Below are positions 32,822 to 44,220 of a stretch of 64,000 nucleotides of DNA, piece after piece. A model generated the notes under the pieces. It did no database searches and was not told the origin of the DNA. It was given only the letters and a program-made list of their open reading frames with translations. Source of the DNA: Lycium barbarum (taxonomy: Eukaryota > Streptophyta > Magnoliopsida > Solanales > Solanaceae); NCBI RefSeq assembly GCF_019175385.1, contig NC_083346.1, positions 682,001 through 746,000 of the forward strand, written 5' to 3'. The translations under genes were made by a program, and so were the position numbers. Within the stretch, counting starts at the first letter, position 1. Each line of letters starts with the position of its first letter.

Positions 32822-34040
32822 GTAAAATACTTAAAGATACTTCCATGCATCACTCACTGTTTCTATCCTTTATTTTTCTGTTGTCTTATGATGCAGAGCT
32901 CGACCTCTCCTATTAGTTGAATGTGGTAGCTTAACTGAACTTTAGTCCTTGGAGAAGTACTGAACCGTCCTACATCCACTCTGGAGGTTACCATTAAGGG
33001 AAAACCTAACATTTAGAAGGAAAACTAGTTCTGTTACAGTTACACTATAAAAAGCTAAGCATAATTTTCACACATTGAGAATATAGCTGGTAGTTGTATT
33101 TAGCTGTTACTTGCATTTGAGTTTTTTAAGCTACACCATAAAGAATTGATATCTATAAACCACATGTTTTAACTCTGTTTAATTATTTTTTTTATAAAGA
33201 GTAAGCACACCATGCAATGACAGATTTTGTACATGAATTACTTATATAGATGTCAGTGACCACATAAACTGAAACCAATGTAAACATTGGGATATGTATT
33301 TATACGCACCCCAGTATAAGACTACAAATGAATGACCCGTTTCTGACTTAATAGAAGAAATTATGACTAGTTACATAATTTATCATCTGTCAAAAAGAGA
33401 GCTAGGTGACTGCCACTATAAAAGCTTCCATCCACCAGTAACATCAGCTATCATCTCTGGACCAAGAATAGCCATATCGCTGTCCTTGGTTTAGGTGCAA
33501 GTTTTGTTCTTCCAGCATCAACAGTAAAGTATTAAGTTTAATGGTTCTGCCCTTTCTTCATATCATATTCACAATCAGTTTATACCACTACCTCCGGTAA
33601 AGTATTAATGTTTCTTGTAGTGAGCCAAAGTTGGATGTGACTCCTCATTTTTTCCATCTTCAAGTCATTCCTTATTCCAAAATCCATTTTGAAATCAGAA
33701 GTCCTCAAGATGTTGTTTGACCCTTTTTTATCTTTCTCCCGATGTTGTTTGACCCTTTTTTATCTTTCTCCCATCAACTACTGTTTCAGTGTCGAGCAGC
33801 ACGTCATACACCAATAAGATTACCTAGCGCAAGGGATCCTGGCCCGAGTAAGATCCGCTCAAATATCCACCTGAAATCTGCTTGGAAGCAAAACTGCACC
33901 AGAGTGAGGATTCATTGAAAAAATCTAGACTCTCGTTCAGACAAAGCTACTTAAAAGCCCAACTACTCCCCAATTCAGCGGGAGGAAAAATATATGTGTG
34001 TATAATGCTCAATTTAGTATTATACCCAAACACACCAACT
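32822..34040. other. Intergenic DNA
   Basis: It includes a 33-bp tandem duplication (GATGTTGTTTGACCC unit) at about 33709-33772. Nothing else is recognised; the next IleRS exon is absent. Confidence 0.45.
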
Positions 34041-34850
34041 CTTGTTCCTTAGGCGGGTGCAGAGGTCGATCATTTCCGTCTTCCATATCTGCATGTCATA
34101 ACAAAACACACATGCATCATTTGTGAATCAAAAATCTTTATCTAAGTAAAATACGGTAACGAGGACGTTCAAGATTAGGAATTGCACATCCATTAACAAT
34201 TCAAACAAAAGTCAAAATTTGAGATCATAAATCACAACTTTTAGTTGAATATAAGCATTTTTGTAGTTTAGTATTGTTTTATTAAAGCATTTTGTAACTG
34301 AATATTGTTATAACAGGAAAAATTTATCAACAGATAAAAAAGGGAGTTGGGGTTTTCCAGTGAAGTACCTTGAGCTCCATATGTCTGGCGCAGTTTAAAA
34401 TTGTAATAACAGAAAAACATCATCAACAGATGAAAAAGGGAGTTGGGGTATACCAGTAAAGCATACCATGAGCGCCGCATATATGTACTTTGAGTCATTC
34501 TCGGACAAGGACACAGCACTATACATTAAGTGTGTAAGAAAGTCAGCCTCCCTGAGACGAAAAGAATAATAAGCAGGATCCTGAGATCTCAAAGGTATAC
34601 AATTTAATTTTGATCGTTTCAAAGGTATACAATTTATCTAAGTTGACCGAACTCGGGTGCGGATCTAGAGGTCGGATCCTTCATGATCGAAATTTTAACA
34701 TTCGGGGATACGGATAAGTACAAATACTTTGACACATATGCATGCAGGTACTTATCTAGTCTTTACCATGATGTTTAGCTTTTCTCAAAAGCTTCCATTG
34801 AAGCTGCTGCATCTCACGCATTTCGAAGTTCTTCATTAGCGCCCAAAGTA
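34041..34850 (-). pseudogene. Unrecognised minus-strand exon-like segments
   Basis: Three stretches have protein-like frames and plausible splice borders on the minus strand. About 34770-34866 reads LLFDTLGANEELRNA, then a stop. About 34470-34553 reads READFLTHLMYSAVSLSEND and ends at a GTATGC donor. About 34040-34092 follows a TGCAG acceptor and reads MEDGNDRPLHPPKEQELV. I cannot name the family. The stop in the first segment suggests decay. They may be unrelated to each other. Confidence 0.3.
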
Positions 34851-35288
34851 TCAAAAAGAAGCTGGATATCAAACAAAGAAGATAGCAGTAAGATATCTAG
34901 TTATGCTCATAGAATTTGAATTCTAAGATAGGGAGTACCCATTTAAAGTTTAGCACAGAATTTCCAAGATTGATTGTGGGGTAAATTAACTTAGAGAAAT
35001 AGTCGAGCATTAATCTTTTACAGGATTAGTGTGATTAAAAAAGGAGGCAAGGCTGAACTATATAACTTGTTCTTCGATGTACCATTCAACACAACATTTG
35101 CTAGCTTGTCAAATTTCTGAAGCTAAAATGGTTAAAGGCCTGCTTATACCTAGCTCTGTTGATTACCTCCAGTTTAAAAAATGACAGAGAGAAAGGTAAC
35201 TATGATGATATCAGACTATATGTAATATGGAAGTCCTTGTCCCAAGTCTACTCAAACTCAAAATTGAAATAAGAGTAGGTGTTACTAG
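34851..35288. other. Intergenic DNA
   Basis: Nothing specific is recognised. Confidence 0.4.
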
Positions 35289-36816
35289 TTATATTAACGG
35301 AAAAGGGTCAGATTTGCCCTTGTACTCTCACAAGTAAGCTATATTTGCCCTTCGCTATACTTTTTCAACATATTTGCCCTTGTACTCTAAAAAAATGTCA
35401 TATTTATCCTACTCCGTTAAATGAGTAACTTAACAATAAACGATTAAGTGGGTATTTGTTTAAGGTCTAAGCTAATCTTACATTCAAAGTAGGTACCGGA
35501 AAGCAGATGAATTGCAAAAGCAGAACACAACACAATAATGATGAACTAATCTCAGTTCTGTTTATTTAAAAGACCCAGTGTTCCATTTATTGACAGCCAA
35601 TAGACTGCTTGTAAGAACAATGTCAGAGACAGTTTTTTTTTTTTTTAAATGTAGGAAATCAGAGACCACTTCGGGCAGATTGTGATTATAGGCAATCATC
35701 AAGGTCAGCCTTGAGCACGAACTTATGATCCACAATGGAGATAAAACTTTAACTCCTTTTGTTAAAGGCTGAACTTAGCATTTTCCGGTGCACAAGTGGA
35801 AAGCTTTACATAAATTTAGCGCAAAAGCATGTAGCTAAATTGTTTTAACACATGGTACGCTTTATATTCTTTTTTAAAGAATCATAAGAAAAACATAAAT
35901 TATCATCTTTTAAGTAAAAGAATTGACACTTCTAAATTCCCAAGCAAACTTCATCTTTAAGAGTACACAAATAGTTAGCAGCTAAAAAGATACAGCAGCA
36001 TCTGAGCAAAGAATATGATACTCCTAAATCTCAAGCAAACTTTATCTTTAAAAGTAAACAAATGGTTAACAGCTTAAAATCACTGCAGCACTTGAGCTGT
36101 TGAGCACAAAGCTCTTTGTTTTCATCTTCATGGATCAACTTGAGTGATAGTTTGGATGATTTTACATGTGAGATTAGTTGATTTTTATTGTTGTGTTCTG
36201 CTTTTGCAATTCATCTGGAACTTTGAGATGGGTACCCATTTTTAACATCATTATAGCTTCACAATGTGAGTAGATTTGATTTTTAAAAAAAGCCACGTAG
36301 GCGCCACATAGGAAAATTAAGCTGGGACATGAGGATTTATCAGAGTAGGGATAAATATGGCCCTTTTTTAGAGTACAGGGGCAAATATGACCTAAAGTTG
36401 GATGGCAAGGGCAAATACATTGAAAAAGTATAGCCTAAGTTGCTCAGACTCGGGTGCGGGTATCCGATATGGGTACAGATCCGAGTGGCGGACTCGGCAA
36501 AATATAAATTTTAAGATTCGGGCGTGGATATGGATACCGGTGCAGGGATTCGGCTAAGAAAATTCAAGATAATAAAAATAGAGTTATAAAGAAAAAGATC
36601 CCTTGAATTCTTGGTTTCTCTCTGTTTGGCCTGAAACATGAAGCAACGAATATAAGACAAAAGGACTATAATGTTGAAGGTATGCCACTTCTTATGTCTT
36701 AAATCTGTTTTATCTTTCATTTTGAGAAATCAAAATCTCAATTTCCCCCCAAATTTGTCCATGGATTCCGGTCAAAGCATCTGAAGTTGGTTGACCGTAT
36801 CCGAGACGTATCTCGT

Positions 36817-37123
36817 TGTTATGAATGGGCTTGGGCCAATATTAGTAGAGCAGCCCAACATCGAATTAAGTGGCTATGTTTGGGATCCAGGTTGATAAAT
36901 AGGGCATGGCAGGAGAAATACAGTTATGCGTATTATGATGAAACTGGTTGTTCCTCTCATCCCCTTTCTCAGAATCTAACTACTCATCCCCATTCTTATC
37001 TCTATCCTTAGCTAATTGTTATATCAGTATTTTCTATTATAATTCAGTAGTTTGAGTGTTGCCGTTGTAATTTGGCTATAAGTGATTATATATATATCTG
37101 TGTCGAGAATTCTGGTTGTTACA
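36817..37123 (+). repeat. 5' LTR
   Basis: Direct repeat partner of 40048-40352, about 93% identical by eye. Confidence 0.85.
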
Positions 37124-37149
37124 TTGGTGCTTTCATCGATTCGAATTCC

Positions 37150-37390
37150 ATGACTAACTCTTGCCTATCATCTATTGACATTCCGGTGATCTCTCCCAAA
37201 GTCGTTGCAATAGAACTACCCCGTTTCAGTGGTTGTAACCCAGAAGCATGGATCTTACACAATGAAAGGTACTTTCAGTTCTAGTTCTACTCCATCGCTG
37301 ATGCCTGTAAGTTGTCTCTCGCATCATTTTACTTGGATGGCGATGCTTTAGCGTGGTTCCGGTGGCTCTATCGAAATGACCAATTTTATG
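37150..37390 (+). pseudogene. Gypsy-type gag fragment
   Basis: The ATG at 37150 opens a frame with ELPRFSGCNPEAWILHNERY, a typical plant Ty3/gypsy Gag start. An in-frame stop follows at about 37282. The same frame then resumes with SIADACKLSLASFYLDGDAL and WFRWLYRNDQF. A hAT inserted at 37391 breaks it; a few matching codons (KHFTEKLLLRFHNRS) follow after 37640 before the similarity ends. Confidence 0.75.
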
Positions 37391-37628
37391 CAGTGGTGGA
37401 TTCAGGATTTTCACTCAGGGGGTTCGAAAAAACAACAAAAGCTAAATATTAAAAATAATATTGTCAATCGGAATCAAACCTAGAACACTAGAGACAATTT
37501 TGAACACCCTGACCCACTTGAGCTAACCTTTTGCATTTGTTTAGGGTGTTCAAAAGTTAATATATGAACATAAACACAGAAAATCTACCCTATATATACA
37601 CTGTATTTTTTTGCCGAATCCGCCGCTG
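37391..37628. mobile_element. Small hAT element with perfect 8-bp TSD and tRNA-like module
   Basis: The left end CAGTGGTGGATTCAGG and the right end read inwards, CAGCGGCGGATTCGG, are inverted. The target duplication ATTTTATG is perfect (37383-37390, 37629-37636). On the minus strand about 37462-37541 reads GGTTAGCTCAAGTGGGTCAG and then GGTTTGATTCCG, an A-box/B-box pair like a tRNA gene. Confidence 0.85.
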
Positions 37629-37649
37629 ATTTTATGATAGGAAGCATTT

Positions 37650-38389
37650 CACAGAGAAATTGCTTCTGCGATTTCATAACCGTTCTTGTCTCTGCTTGGG
37701 GTTACGGTTCTGCCCACCAAATGTCCGATACATCTTCTCAAAGAACTGCAATTATTCGTAAGGATGCACTCACTAAAATTATGGTTGGGCTTGCGGAAAT
37801 TTCTGAGAAGAACAAAGGTCTAATAGATGGCACTTCAGCAAAGAGCATGCTGTTTGATAAGTTACCAGAGCAATCTATCCATGTATCTTCTTCGGCCAAC
37901 GGTTCTAATGGAGATAATAATGCCATTGACATTCTTGACGACATGGAAACCCATAAAGTAGGACACGAAAATTCAGTCGAGGTAGTGGAGTTGGTAGAGG
38001 AATCATCCGTTGTTACCGACGATCAGGAAATTTCAGCGATTGCCGAAGACCAAGTATTCGACGTTAGTTCCTGTCTATGTGAAACTAAGTTGATGCCATT
38101 AAGACTGATGAAATCTGCTCCTGAGGATGGGAAATCTGAGACCCAAAGTGATGTGAAAGTGCAAGTTGCAGGCTCAGAGATTGCCACCACTACCGGCCTA
38201 TTCAAGGAAGCTAAAAATGCCGAAAGGAAGTTGATTCCAGAGGCTTTTTGCCCAGTCTTACAAGTTACAGCAACTTGCTCACGTGATAGACTCAGAACAT
38301 CTTGGGAAAGTTTTGTCAAAACATTTAGAGTCTGTTATCAAGTCTCAGATTCCAGGTCTCCAGTGTCTTTTCAATCAAACTATAACTGA
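37650..38389 (+). CDS. Open frame of unknown origin inside the LTR element
   Basis: A frame of about 240 codons continues from the broken gag region. It contains DALTKIMVGLAEISEKNKGL, an acidic serine-rich middle (SSANGSNGDNNAIDILDDME) and a stop at 38387. It has none of the retroviral motifs and I recognise no domain. Its position right after gag in a non-autonomous LTR element suggests captured host sequence, but I cannot name the donor gene. The initiation codon is uncertain. Confidence 0.35.
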
Positions 38390-38787
38390 GCGTGAAACTG
38401 AGTTGTGTCGTCTTGGACACCCCATTATCCCGGCTCCACGGATAAATTCCACGACCTCAACTCTAAAAGGTCATCCAGAGTATGTGACTTCTAACTCAAT
38501 GACTAAGTGTAGGATCCCGGACAGCAATGGTGTATGCATTCTTCCATTTTGCTATCTGATTTTGCATTAGCAGTGACTATTTCTCGTATCTTTAATCTCT
38601 TTTATAATCAGTAGGAAGGGAATAACCACAATAAGAAAGAAACAAGCATGGGACTGTTTGTTTTCTCTTTTCAGTGTGTGAGTTTGGCACATGAAAATGA
38701 ATGGCATATCTTACTTGATGTCTGTGCATTGGGACCTAAATTTATGGATAGCCTAGGACTTTGTTTTTTCCATCCTAACTCTCTTAT

Positions 38788-39938
38788 TTGCTCTTCTGCA
38801 AGACCAGTGAAACCATTGACGAAAATGAATTTATTGGTTGGGAGTTTAGTGATATATTACTGAAAGTATTTAATAGTGCTAGTGATGATTCTGAAGTTGC
38901 AGTTTCAAGGCTTTCTTATTTTCGCTTGCACATGTCAGAAAACACACTGGTTTTAGCTGGATTTATTGATGTTACATATGAGGTTTTAGTGGCAAACGTC
39001 AAGACAGTTTGGCGAGCCCTCTTCAGTGCTGCCTCTGCGTATTTTGAATATCGTGGATTGGCAGTTTCACACATTGAAGTGTCTTATATCGTTACTCAGG
39101 CTTTAGAACATGATTTTAGTGCTCACAATATGCACCTAATTGCTGATGCTTTTAGGACAACAATGGAACTCTCTACAAAGGTCCTCAATGAAGGACATTG
39201 GCGATAACTTACTGGAAATTCAGAGCTACCTGAGTGAACAAGGATTGGTTACTCCGGTTTGGTAACACAACAACTTGTGTTCTAGCAAAGCTAAGGGACG
39301 ATCAATCAAACAAAGGTTATGAGTTTAGGAAAGCTATGGAGCATATTCTAGATTACCTGGGGCTTTTGCAAGCTGTAGTTGAGTTGGCCTTTGTTCAAGA
39401 TGATCGACTTGTGATTCAAAAGGCAGGGAAATATTATCCATTGTGTGAAGAACAATATTTTGTTCTTGGGCAGGTATACGTGTTTATGAATGATAAGAAG
39501 GTATTTAACAAGGCAAGCGAGAAGTTTCCTAAAGAACTTACTCTCTGGATCATCGCATCAAGATTAGGTGAAGCCAATGGACATACTTTTTCAGTTGGAA
39601 AAGTTGCAGTGGAAAAGGGCCCATATAATAAGTTTGTCAATTTCCAGCAAATGCTTTTTTCGTCAAAACTCTTTAATTCTGATATGTGGTGGGATGGGAC
39701 TGAGGATTTCTTTTCAGTATTTCCCGATATGCTAATATTTTTGCCGGGAATGTTCACCTCGGACAGAATCCACAAGATGATGGATTTAGAATTCTTTAAA
39801 GAAGCAAGTATAGATCTTATGGTTCTATCAGAAGCAAACTATGAGACCACTTTTATGGCATTGCATTTTGGTCTATTGTTGAAGGATGCTTTGGACACCA
39901 GAGTCCTGCAAGGTCTATCACGGATTCAAAGCATGTGA
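38788..39938 (+). pseudogene. Two adjacent open frames of unknown origin inside the LTR element
   Basis: The first frame (to about 39207) reads ENEFIGWEFSDILLKVFNSA and then SRLSYFRLHMSENTLVLAGF. The second (39234-39938) contains EEQYFVLGQVYVFMNDKKVF and KASEKFPKELTLWIIASRLG. The latter faintly resembles the helical repeats of PRP6-type splicing factors, but this is weak. A frame change between the two suggests decay. There is no retroviral motif in either. It probably belongs to the same cargo as 37650-38389. Confidence 0.35.
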
Positions 39939-40047
39939 GACGGTTCTTTGAATATGTTCTGCTGCCAACTTTACACAATGATGCTACTGATGTAAGGCTC
40001 TACTTCTCGAACCTTGAGGACAAGGTTCTTATTCGGGCCGGAGGTAT

Positions 40048-40352
40048 TGTTATGAATGGGCCTGGGCTAGTATTAGTAGAGCAGCCCAACACTGAATTAA
40101 GTGGCTATGTTTGGGATCCAGGTTGATAAATAGGGCATGGCGGGAGATATACGGTTATGCGTATTATGAAGAAACTGTCTATTCCTCTCATCCCCTTTCT
40201 TAGAATCTAACTTCTCATCCCCATTCTTATATCTATCCTTAGTTACTTGTTATTTCAGTATTTTCTATTATAATTCAGTAGTTTGAGTGTTGCCGTTGTA
40301 ATTTGGCTATAAGTGATTATATATATTTGTGTTGAGAATTCTGGTTGTTACA
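40048..40352 (+). repeat. 3' LTR
   Basis: Direct repeat partner of 36817-37123. Confidence 0.85.
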
Positions 40353-40442
40353 CCCGCTCCCGCAGCCGTCCCATGTCGAGACGGAAGCGGCATAAAAAAC
40401 GAAGAGTGCAAGGGTAAATCTGACCCTTTTCCGTTAAATTAA

Positions 40443-40725
40443 CCACAAAACAGTCTATTTGCTCTTACTTGAGTACAGCAACTCAAACTGCTAGTAAGTT
40501 GCTCTTCACTTACTTGTCCTTCAACCAATTTCTTCTATTTTATTGAGCATAGAGAAGAAGGCGTCTCTAATCAATTGAGTAAAAGATAAATTCAAATCAA
40601 TCTTTTAGCACTCACAGCTATAACAACTTAATAGCATGGAAATTTCACATCATATATGAAGCCACTTACATATGAGCCTATTCATAGAAAGTTAGAAACA
40701 CTGGCGACTTTGGAATATGTACCAC
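40443..40725. other. Intergenic DNA
   Basis: Nothing specific is recognised between the MULE-like element and the SINE. Confidence 0.4.
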
Positions 40726-40749
40726 AAAGAACAAGGTTTTGAATACCTG

Positions 40750-40963
40750 GTGGTAATTGGCTTGAGCCTTGGGGTTTGCTCCCTTTCAAGGTCTCAAGTT
40801 CGAAACCCACTGGGTGCAAACAATTTCTGAGGGCCATCGGACTGGGGTAAAACCCTGAATTACCCGTGGTGCACTTGCGGGAAACTCCTTGCCGAGGGCC
40901 TGTGCACCCCCGGGATTAGTCGGGGCTCAAAGAGACCCAGACACCCGGTGCTTAATCAAAAAA
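40750..40963 (+). mobile_element. Full-length SINE with perfect 24-bp TSD
   Basis: The target duplication AAAGAACAAGGTTTTGAATA plus CCTG is identical at 40726-40749 and 40964-40987. The element starts with a tRNA-like head (A-box-like GGCTTGAGCCTTGGGG; B-box-like AAGTTCGAAACCC at about 40797-40809) and ends GGATTAGTCGGGGCTCAAAG plus an A tail. The perfect long duplication indicates a fairly recent LINE-mediated insertion. Confidence 0.9.
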
Positions 40964-40987
40964 AAAGAACAAGGTTTTGAATACCTG

Positions 40988-41279
40988 TGCAATAAAGACA
41001 CACCCATTAACCACTAATATCTACATATTGCACCTAAATAAACGATAACGACTTAAATGAAGAATAAAACTCAGTTTACCAAAATAAAGAAGTAAGTAAC
41101 CCAAACAGTAAGTTTATCAATGATGATCTTCCCGTAAAGTATATAATTATTTTTTCAGTATCATTTTTAGTTCCCAGCCGATATATTCACAGAAAGTAGG
41201 ACACAAACTTTACGAACATACATCATATGAGAATATATAGGGTCATGCATCTAATTAGGTTTTTTCTTAAAAGCAATGG
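40988..41279. other. 3' flank of the PPR gene
   Basis: Probably 3' UTR and intergenic DNA of the minus-strand PPR gene; nothing else is seen. Confidence 0.4.
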
Positions 41280-42815
41280 CTATTCCACAGGTAAATAGAA
41301 GACACCAGCTAACAAAAAGATACCTGCAATTAATGTCGCTGACATGTTGTGAACAATTTCCTTCACGTCTTTTAAACTGCAACCTGGTGTTCTTTCTATT
41401 CCTCTCTTCTTCATCCTCTCCTTTGTCTGAGTTACTTCATCCCATTGACCAGCTGCAGCATAAATGTTGACCAGCAATAAATAATGCCAAAAATTCTTGG
41501 GATCTTGATCAATCAACTTATGCGCAATTTGTTCTCCTAAAACTACATCCCCTCTAAAGCGGGCTGAGCCAAGTAATTCAGACCACAATGAGGATTCCAG
41601 TGGCAAATTGCTCTCCACTGGTATGTTCTTCAGTGTTTCTATTGCTTCTTGCATTAGGCCAACATTTGCCAAAATATTAGCCATGCACCAATAATGTGCA
41701 AAACTGGGCTTTATACCAAACACATCACTCATGTCACTAAAGTGTGTTCTTGCTTCTGCTAACAGTCCTTCACGGGCACAAGCGCATAAGACACCAACAA
41801 ATGTGATTTCATCTGGACCTTCTGATTTACTACTCAGCAAGTCTGAATACATATTAAGCCCATCTTTCGGGTTTCCATGAATGCAATACCCCAAAATCAT
41901 TGCATTCCAGCAGACAATGTTCTTGACCGATACCCGATCAAAAACTAAACGAGCAATTTCTGCTCTTCCGCATCTACTATACATATGGATTAAAGTCGTA
42001 CTAGTAATCAAATTCAAATCTTTAGATGCCTTAATAACACACCCGTGAACAGATTTTCCTTCTTTCATTCGAGCTGACCGAGCACAAGCAGTAAGCGCAA
42101 TGACTATCGTTGCATCATTCCCATTCAATCCCCTCTGTGCCATTTCTCGAAACAACTTTAAGCACTTCCCGGGATTATTCGAATTCAAATACCCATTCAT
42201 CATGACATTCCACCCAACTAAATTCCTATACGGCATCGCATCAAACAACTCCCGCGCAACAACTAATTCACCCATTTTTACATATCCATTCACAATGCTA
42301 TTCCAAGACACAACATCTCTCTGAGGCATTTCATCAAACACCTTCCTAGCTAGACCAATAACCCCACAACAACTATAAAAATGCACTAAAGAATTCTGCA
42401 CATGCAAAATTCCATCAACCCCATTTTTCACAACTTGTCCATGACATTTCTGACCCGAACCGACCCGACCCATTTTAGCACAAGCACTCATAAGTGGTGG
42501 AAAAGTAAAACTATTAGGAAAGAAGCCATTTTTAAGGCTTTGGAAATAAAAAACAAGAGCATTATCTGGCTTAGAACTACAAGCATAAGCTTTAATAACA
42601 GTATTAACTGTAAATGTATCAGGGAAATGAATACATCTACATACCAATGCAGTATATTCAATATCACAATGCTGAGTACATAACTTCAAGAATCTTGAAG
42701 AAAATGAAGGGTTTTGTACTTGTAAAAGACCTGTTATTATCAAATGTGATTGGATTTGATATAAATGAGCTAAATTTTGACAAGAATCAAGAAATCTCAA
42801 GATTCTTGATGCCAT
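41280..42815 (-). CDS. Pentatricopeptide repeat protein, PLS/E subclass, intronless (511 aa)
   Basis: PPR proteins bind organellar RNA one base per repeat and direct its editing, splicing or stability. The frame is unbroken. It opens MASRILRFLDSCQNLAHLYQ, like other PCMP-E proteins, and runs through about ten P, L and S motifs, for example QRDVVSWNSIVNGYVKMGEL, KNIVCWNAMILGYCIHGNPK and GPDEITFVGVLCACAREGLL. It then has an E-type end (WDEVTQTKERMKKRGIERTP then GCSLKDV). There is no DYW deaminase domain, so if it edits RNA it needs a partner in trans. After the E motif an unusual hydrophobic tail (LIAGIFLLAGVFYLPVE) closes the protein; it may be readthrough of a degraded end. It is probably imported into mitochondria or plastids (inference). 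It resembles Arabidopsis At3g51320, from memory only. Confidence 0.9.
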   Translation of the reverse strand: MASRILRFLDSCQNLAHLYQIQSHLIITGLLQVQNPSFSSRFLKLCTQHCDIEYTALVCRCIHFPDTFTVNTVIKAYACSSKPDNALVFYFQSLKNGFFPNSFTFPPLMSACAKMGRVGSGQKCHGQVVKNGVDGILHVQNSLVHFYSCCGVIGLARKVFDEMPQRDVVSWNSIVNGYVKMGELVVARELFDAMPYRNLVGWNVMMNGYLNSNNPGKCLKLFREMAQRGLNGNDATIVIALTACARSARMKEGKSVHGCVIKASKDLNLITSTTLIHMYSRCGRAEIARLVFDRVSVKNIVCWNAMILGYCIHGNPKDGLNMYSDLLSSKSEGPDEITFVGVLCACAREGLLAEARTHFSDMSDVFGIKPSFAHYWCMANILANVGLMQEAIETLKNIPVESNLPLESSLWSELLGSARFRGDVVLGEQIAHKLIDQDPKNFWHYLLLVNIYAAAGQWDEVTQTKERMKKRGIERTPGCSLKDVKEIVHNMSATLIAGIFLLAGVFYLPVE

Positions 42816-43684
42816 TCATATATATATTTGTTTCAGATTTGAAGAAAGCTTTGATTTTTCTGCCATTACATGACTGTTTACTATGGTTTTTGGATAAATT
42901 TAATACTTGGAAGATTTAAATAAATACCCAAAACTCCAAAAAGTGAAGTTGAAATCTTTATCAATGGAGGGTGGAGGAACCAAAAACGAAACGAACAACA
43001 AGGGCAGGGCATTTTTCTGAAGAGATATATTTTAGTTTTGGGCTTGCTAAATTTTGACGGCCCAGATTCATGGATCCAATGTAACTAAAAGCCTCATTCT
43101 GGGCTTGCAATATTCACCGGATTTTATACTTGTATTTCTCAAATCTTGTCGGATTTGATCTGGGCCCATTTGACTGTATTCTCCATTCTTGAGTGTAAAT
43201 ATAGTGTATTTTTTATATTTTCGCCTGTATTTTTGTATTTCGAAGGGAATTTTTGCCTTTTTTTTTGTTGAATATTTGTTGTTTGAATACAGTGTAAAAA
43301 GTAGCTATGATTGAATGTAACCGAATGGAATACAACCAAATTGAATATAACGAAATACACCCTACGGTAAGAAATTAGTAGCTGCGAGTCATAATTAGTT
43401 AAACTATAGCTATGGGTTTTAGAAGCGTCCAAATAATAGTGCTTTTTTTAATTTTCTCTGCATTAAAATCATTCAGATTTTAGTTCTTAAATCTGTACTT
43501 AATTATTTAGATTTTAATTTTAGATGCGTATTTTTTTTAATAACCATTTAATGAGTGTGAATATATCTTTATAATTAAGATTCATAACAAAGTCTTACTA
43601 TTATTAAAATATTATTCTTTCAATGATTTTGTGCAAAGAATACATTTTACCACCACTACTCCATCCGCTTTCATAAGGCTATGG
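42816..43684. other. 5' flank of the PPR gene
   Basis: Promoter and intergenic DNA are expected here, but no element is pinned down. No other gene is recognised. Confidence 0.4.
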
Positions 43685-44220
43685 ACGGATGCCCCAGTGC
43701 GGAGGTGTGAGAGGTTGGCTATGAACGGTTTCAGAAGAGGTAGTGGTAGGCCTAAGAAATATTGGGGAGAGGTGCTTAGACGGTACATAGCGTAGTTCCA
43801 GTTTATTGAGGACATGACCTTAGAAGGAAGGTTATGGAGGACTTGGATAAGAGTAGAAGACTAGTAGCTAGTCTCGCGTATCCCTTCGTACTAATAGTCG
43901 CAGTTTTGACTTGTAGTTTGTTGCCCTTTGATTCTTGCTACTATATGTTGTTTCTTGTACTTCGATTATCTTACTTATCTGTCATAGCTACTGTTTTTTT
44001 TTCAGACTGCATTATCATGGCTTTTTCGCTTTCGTTAGTTTCATTTCATATTGTTTTGAACTGCTTGTGCTTATCTGACCTTTTCTCGTCATGCTTTCTC
44101 TTGAGCTAAGGGTCTTTTGAAAATAACCTTCCCATCTTCCGAGGTAGGGGTAAGGTCTGCGTACACTTTGCCCTCCCCAGACCCCACATTGTGGATTTCA
44201 CTGGATATGTTGTTGTTGTA
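43685..44220 (+). mobile_element. RTE-type LINE 3' end, truncated
   Basis: The first part still encodes the C-terminal tail of an RTE ORF2 ([20 protein letters not shown] then WGEVLRRY, with stops). It is followed by the noncoding tail GGGGTAAGGTCTGCGTACAC, CCTCCCCAGACCCCACATTG and a TTG repeat. The reverse transcriptase core is missing. Confidence 0.8.

Larger units (their letters stand above)
36817..40352 (+). mobile_element. Non-autonomous LTR retrotransposon with non-retroviral internal sequence
   Basis: Direct repeats of 307 bp (36817-37123) and 305 bp (40048-40352) start TGTTATGAATGGGC and end GGTTGTTACA; I count roughly 20 differences, so the insertion is old. The interior holds the start of a gypsy-type gag (about 37150-37390, with a stop), a small hAT insertion, and then about 2.3 kb with open frames that are not protease, reverse transcriptase, integrase or RNase H. 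It therefore depended on proteins from elsewhere. The 5-bp flanks (CTCGT and CCCGC) do not match well, so the target duplication is unclear. Confidence 0.75.
35298..40433. mobile_element. MULE-like foldback element, expanded by nested insertions
   Basis: The left end CGGAAAAGGGTCAGATTTGC and the right end read inwards, CGGAAAAGGGTCAGATTTAC, are inverted repeats. A 9-bp flanking repeat differs at one base: TTATATTAA (35289-35297) and TTAAATTAA (40434-40442). A 9-bp duplication fits Mutator-like elements. A second inverted arm lies inside (about 35505-35560 against 36180-36235, sharing TTGCAAAAGCAGAACACAAC). An unrelated GGGTGCGGGTATCC-rich repeat follows at about 36440. A 3.5 kb LTR element sits at 36817-40352. 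The original element was much shorter; no transposase is seen. Confidence 0.65.

Noticed and set aside
42614..42919. Plus-strand frames opposite the PPR gene
   Set aside because: They are shadows of the PPR coding strand, with no family match.
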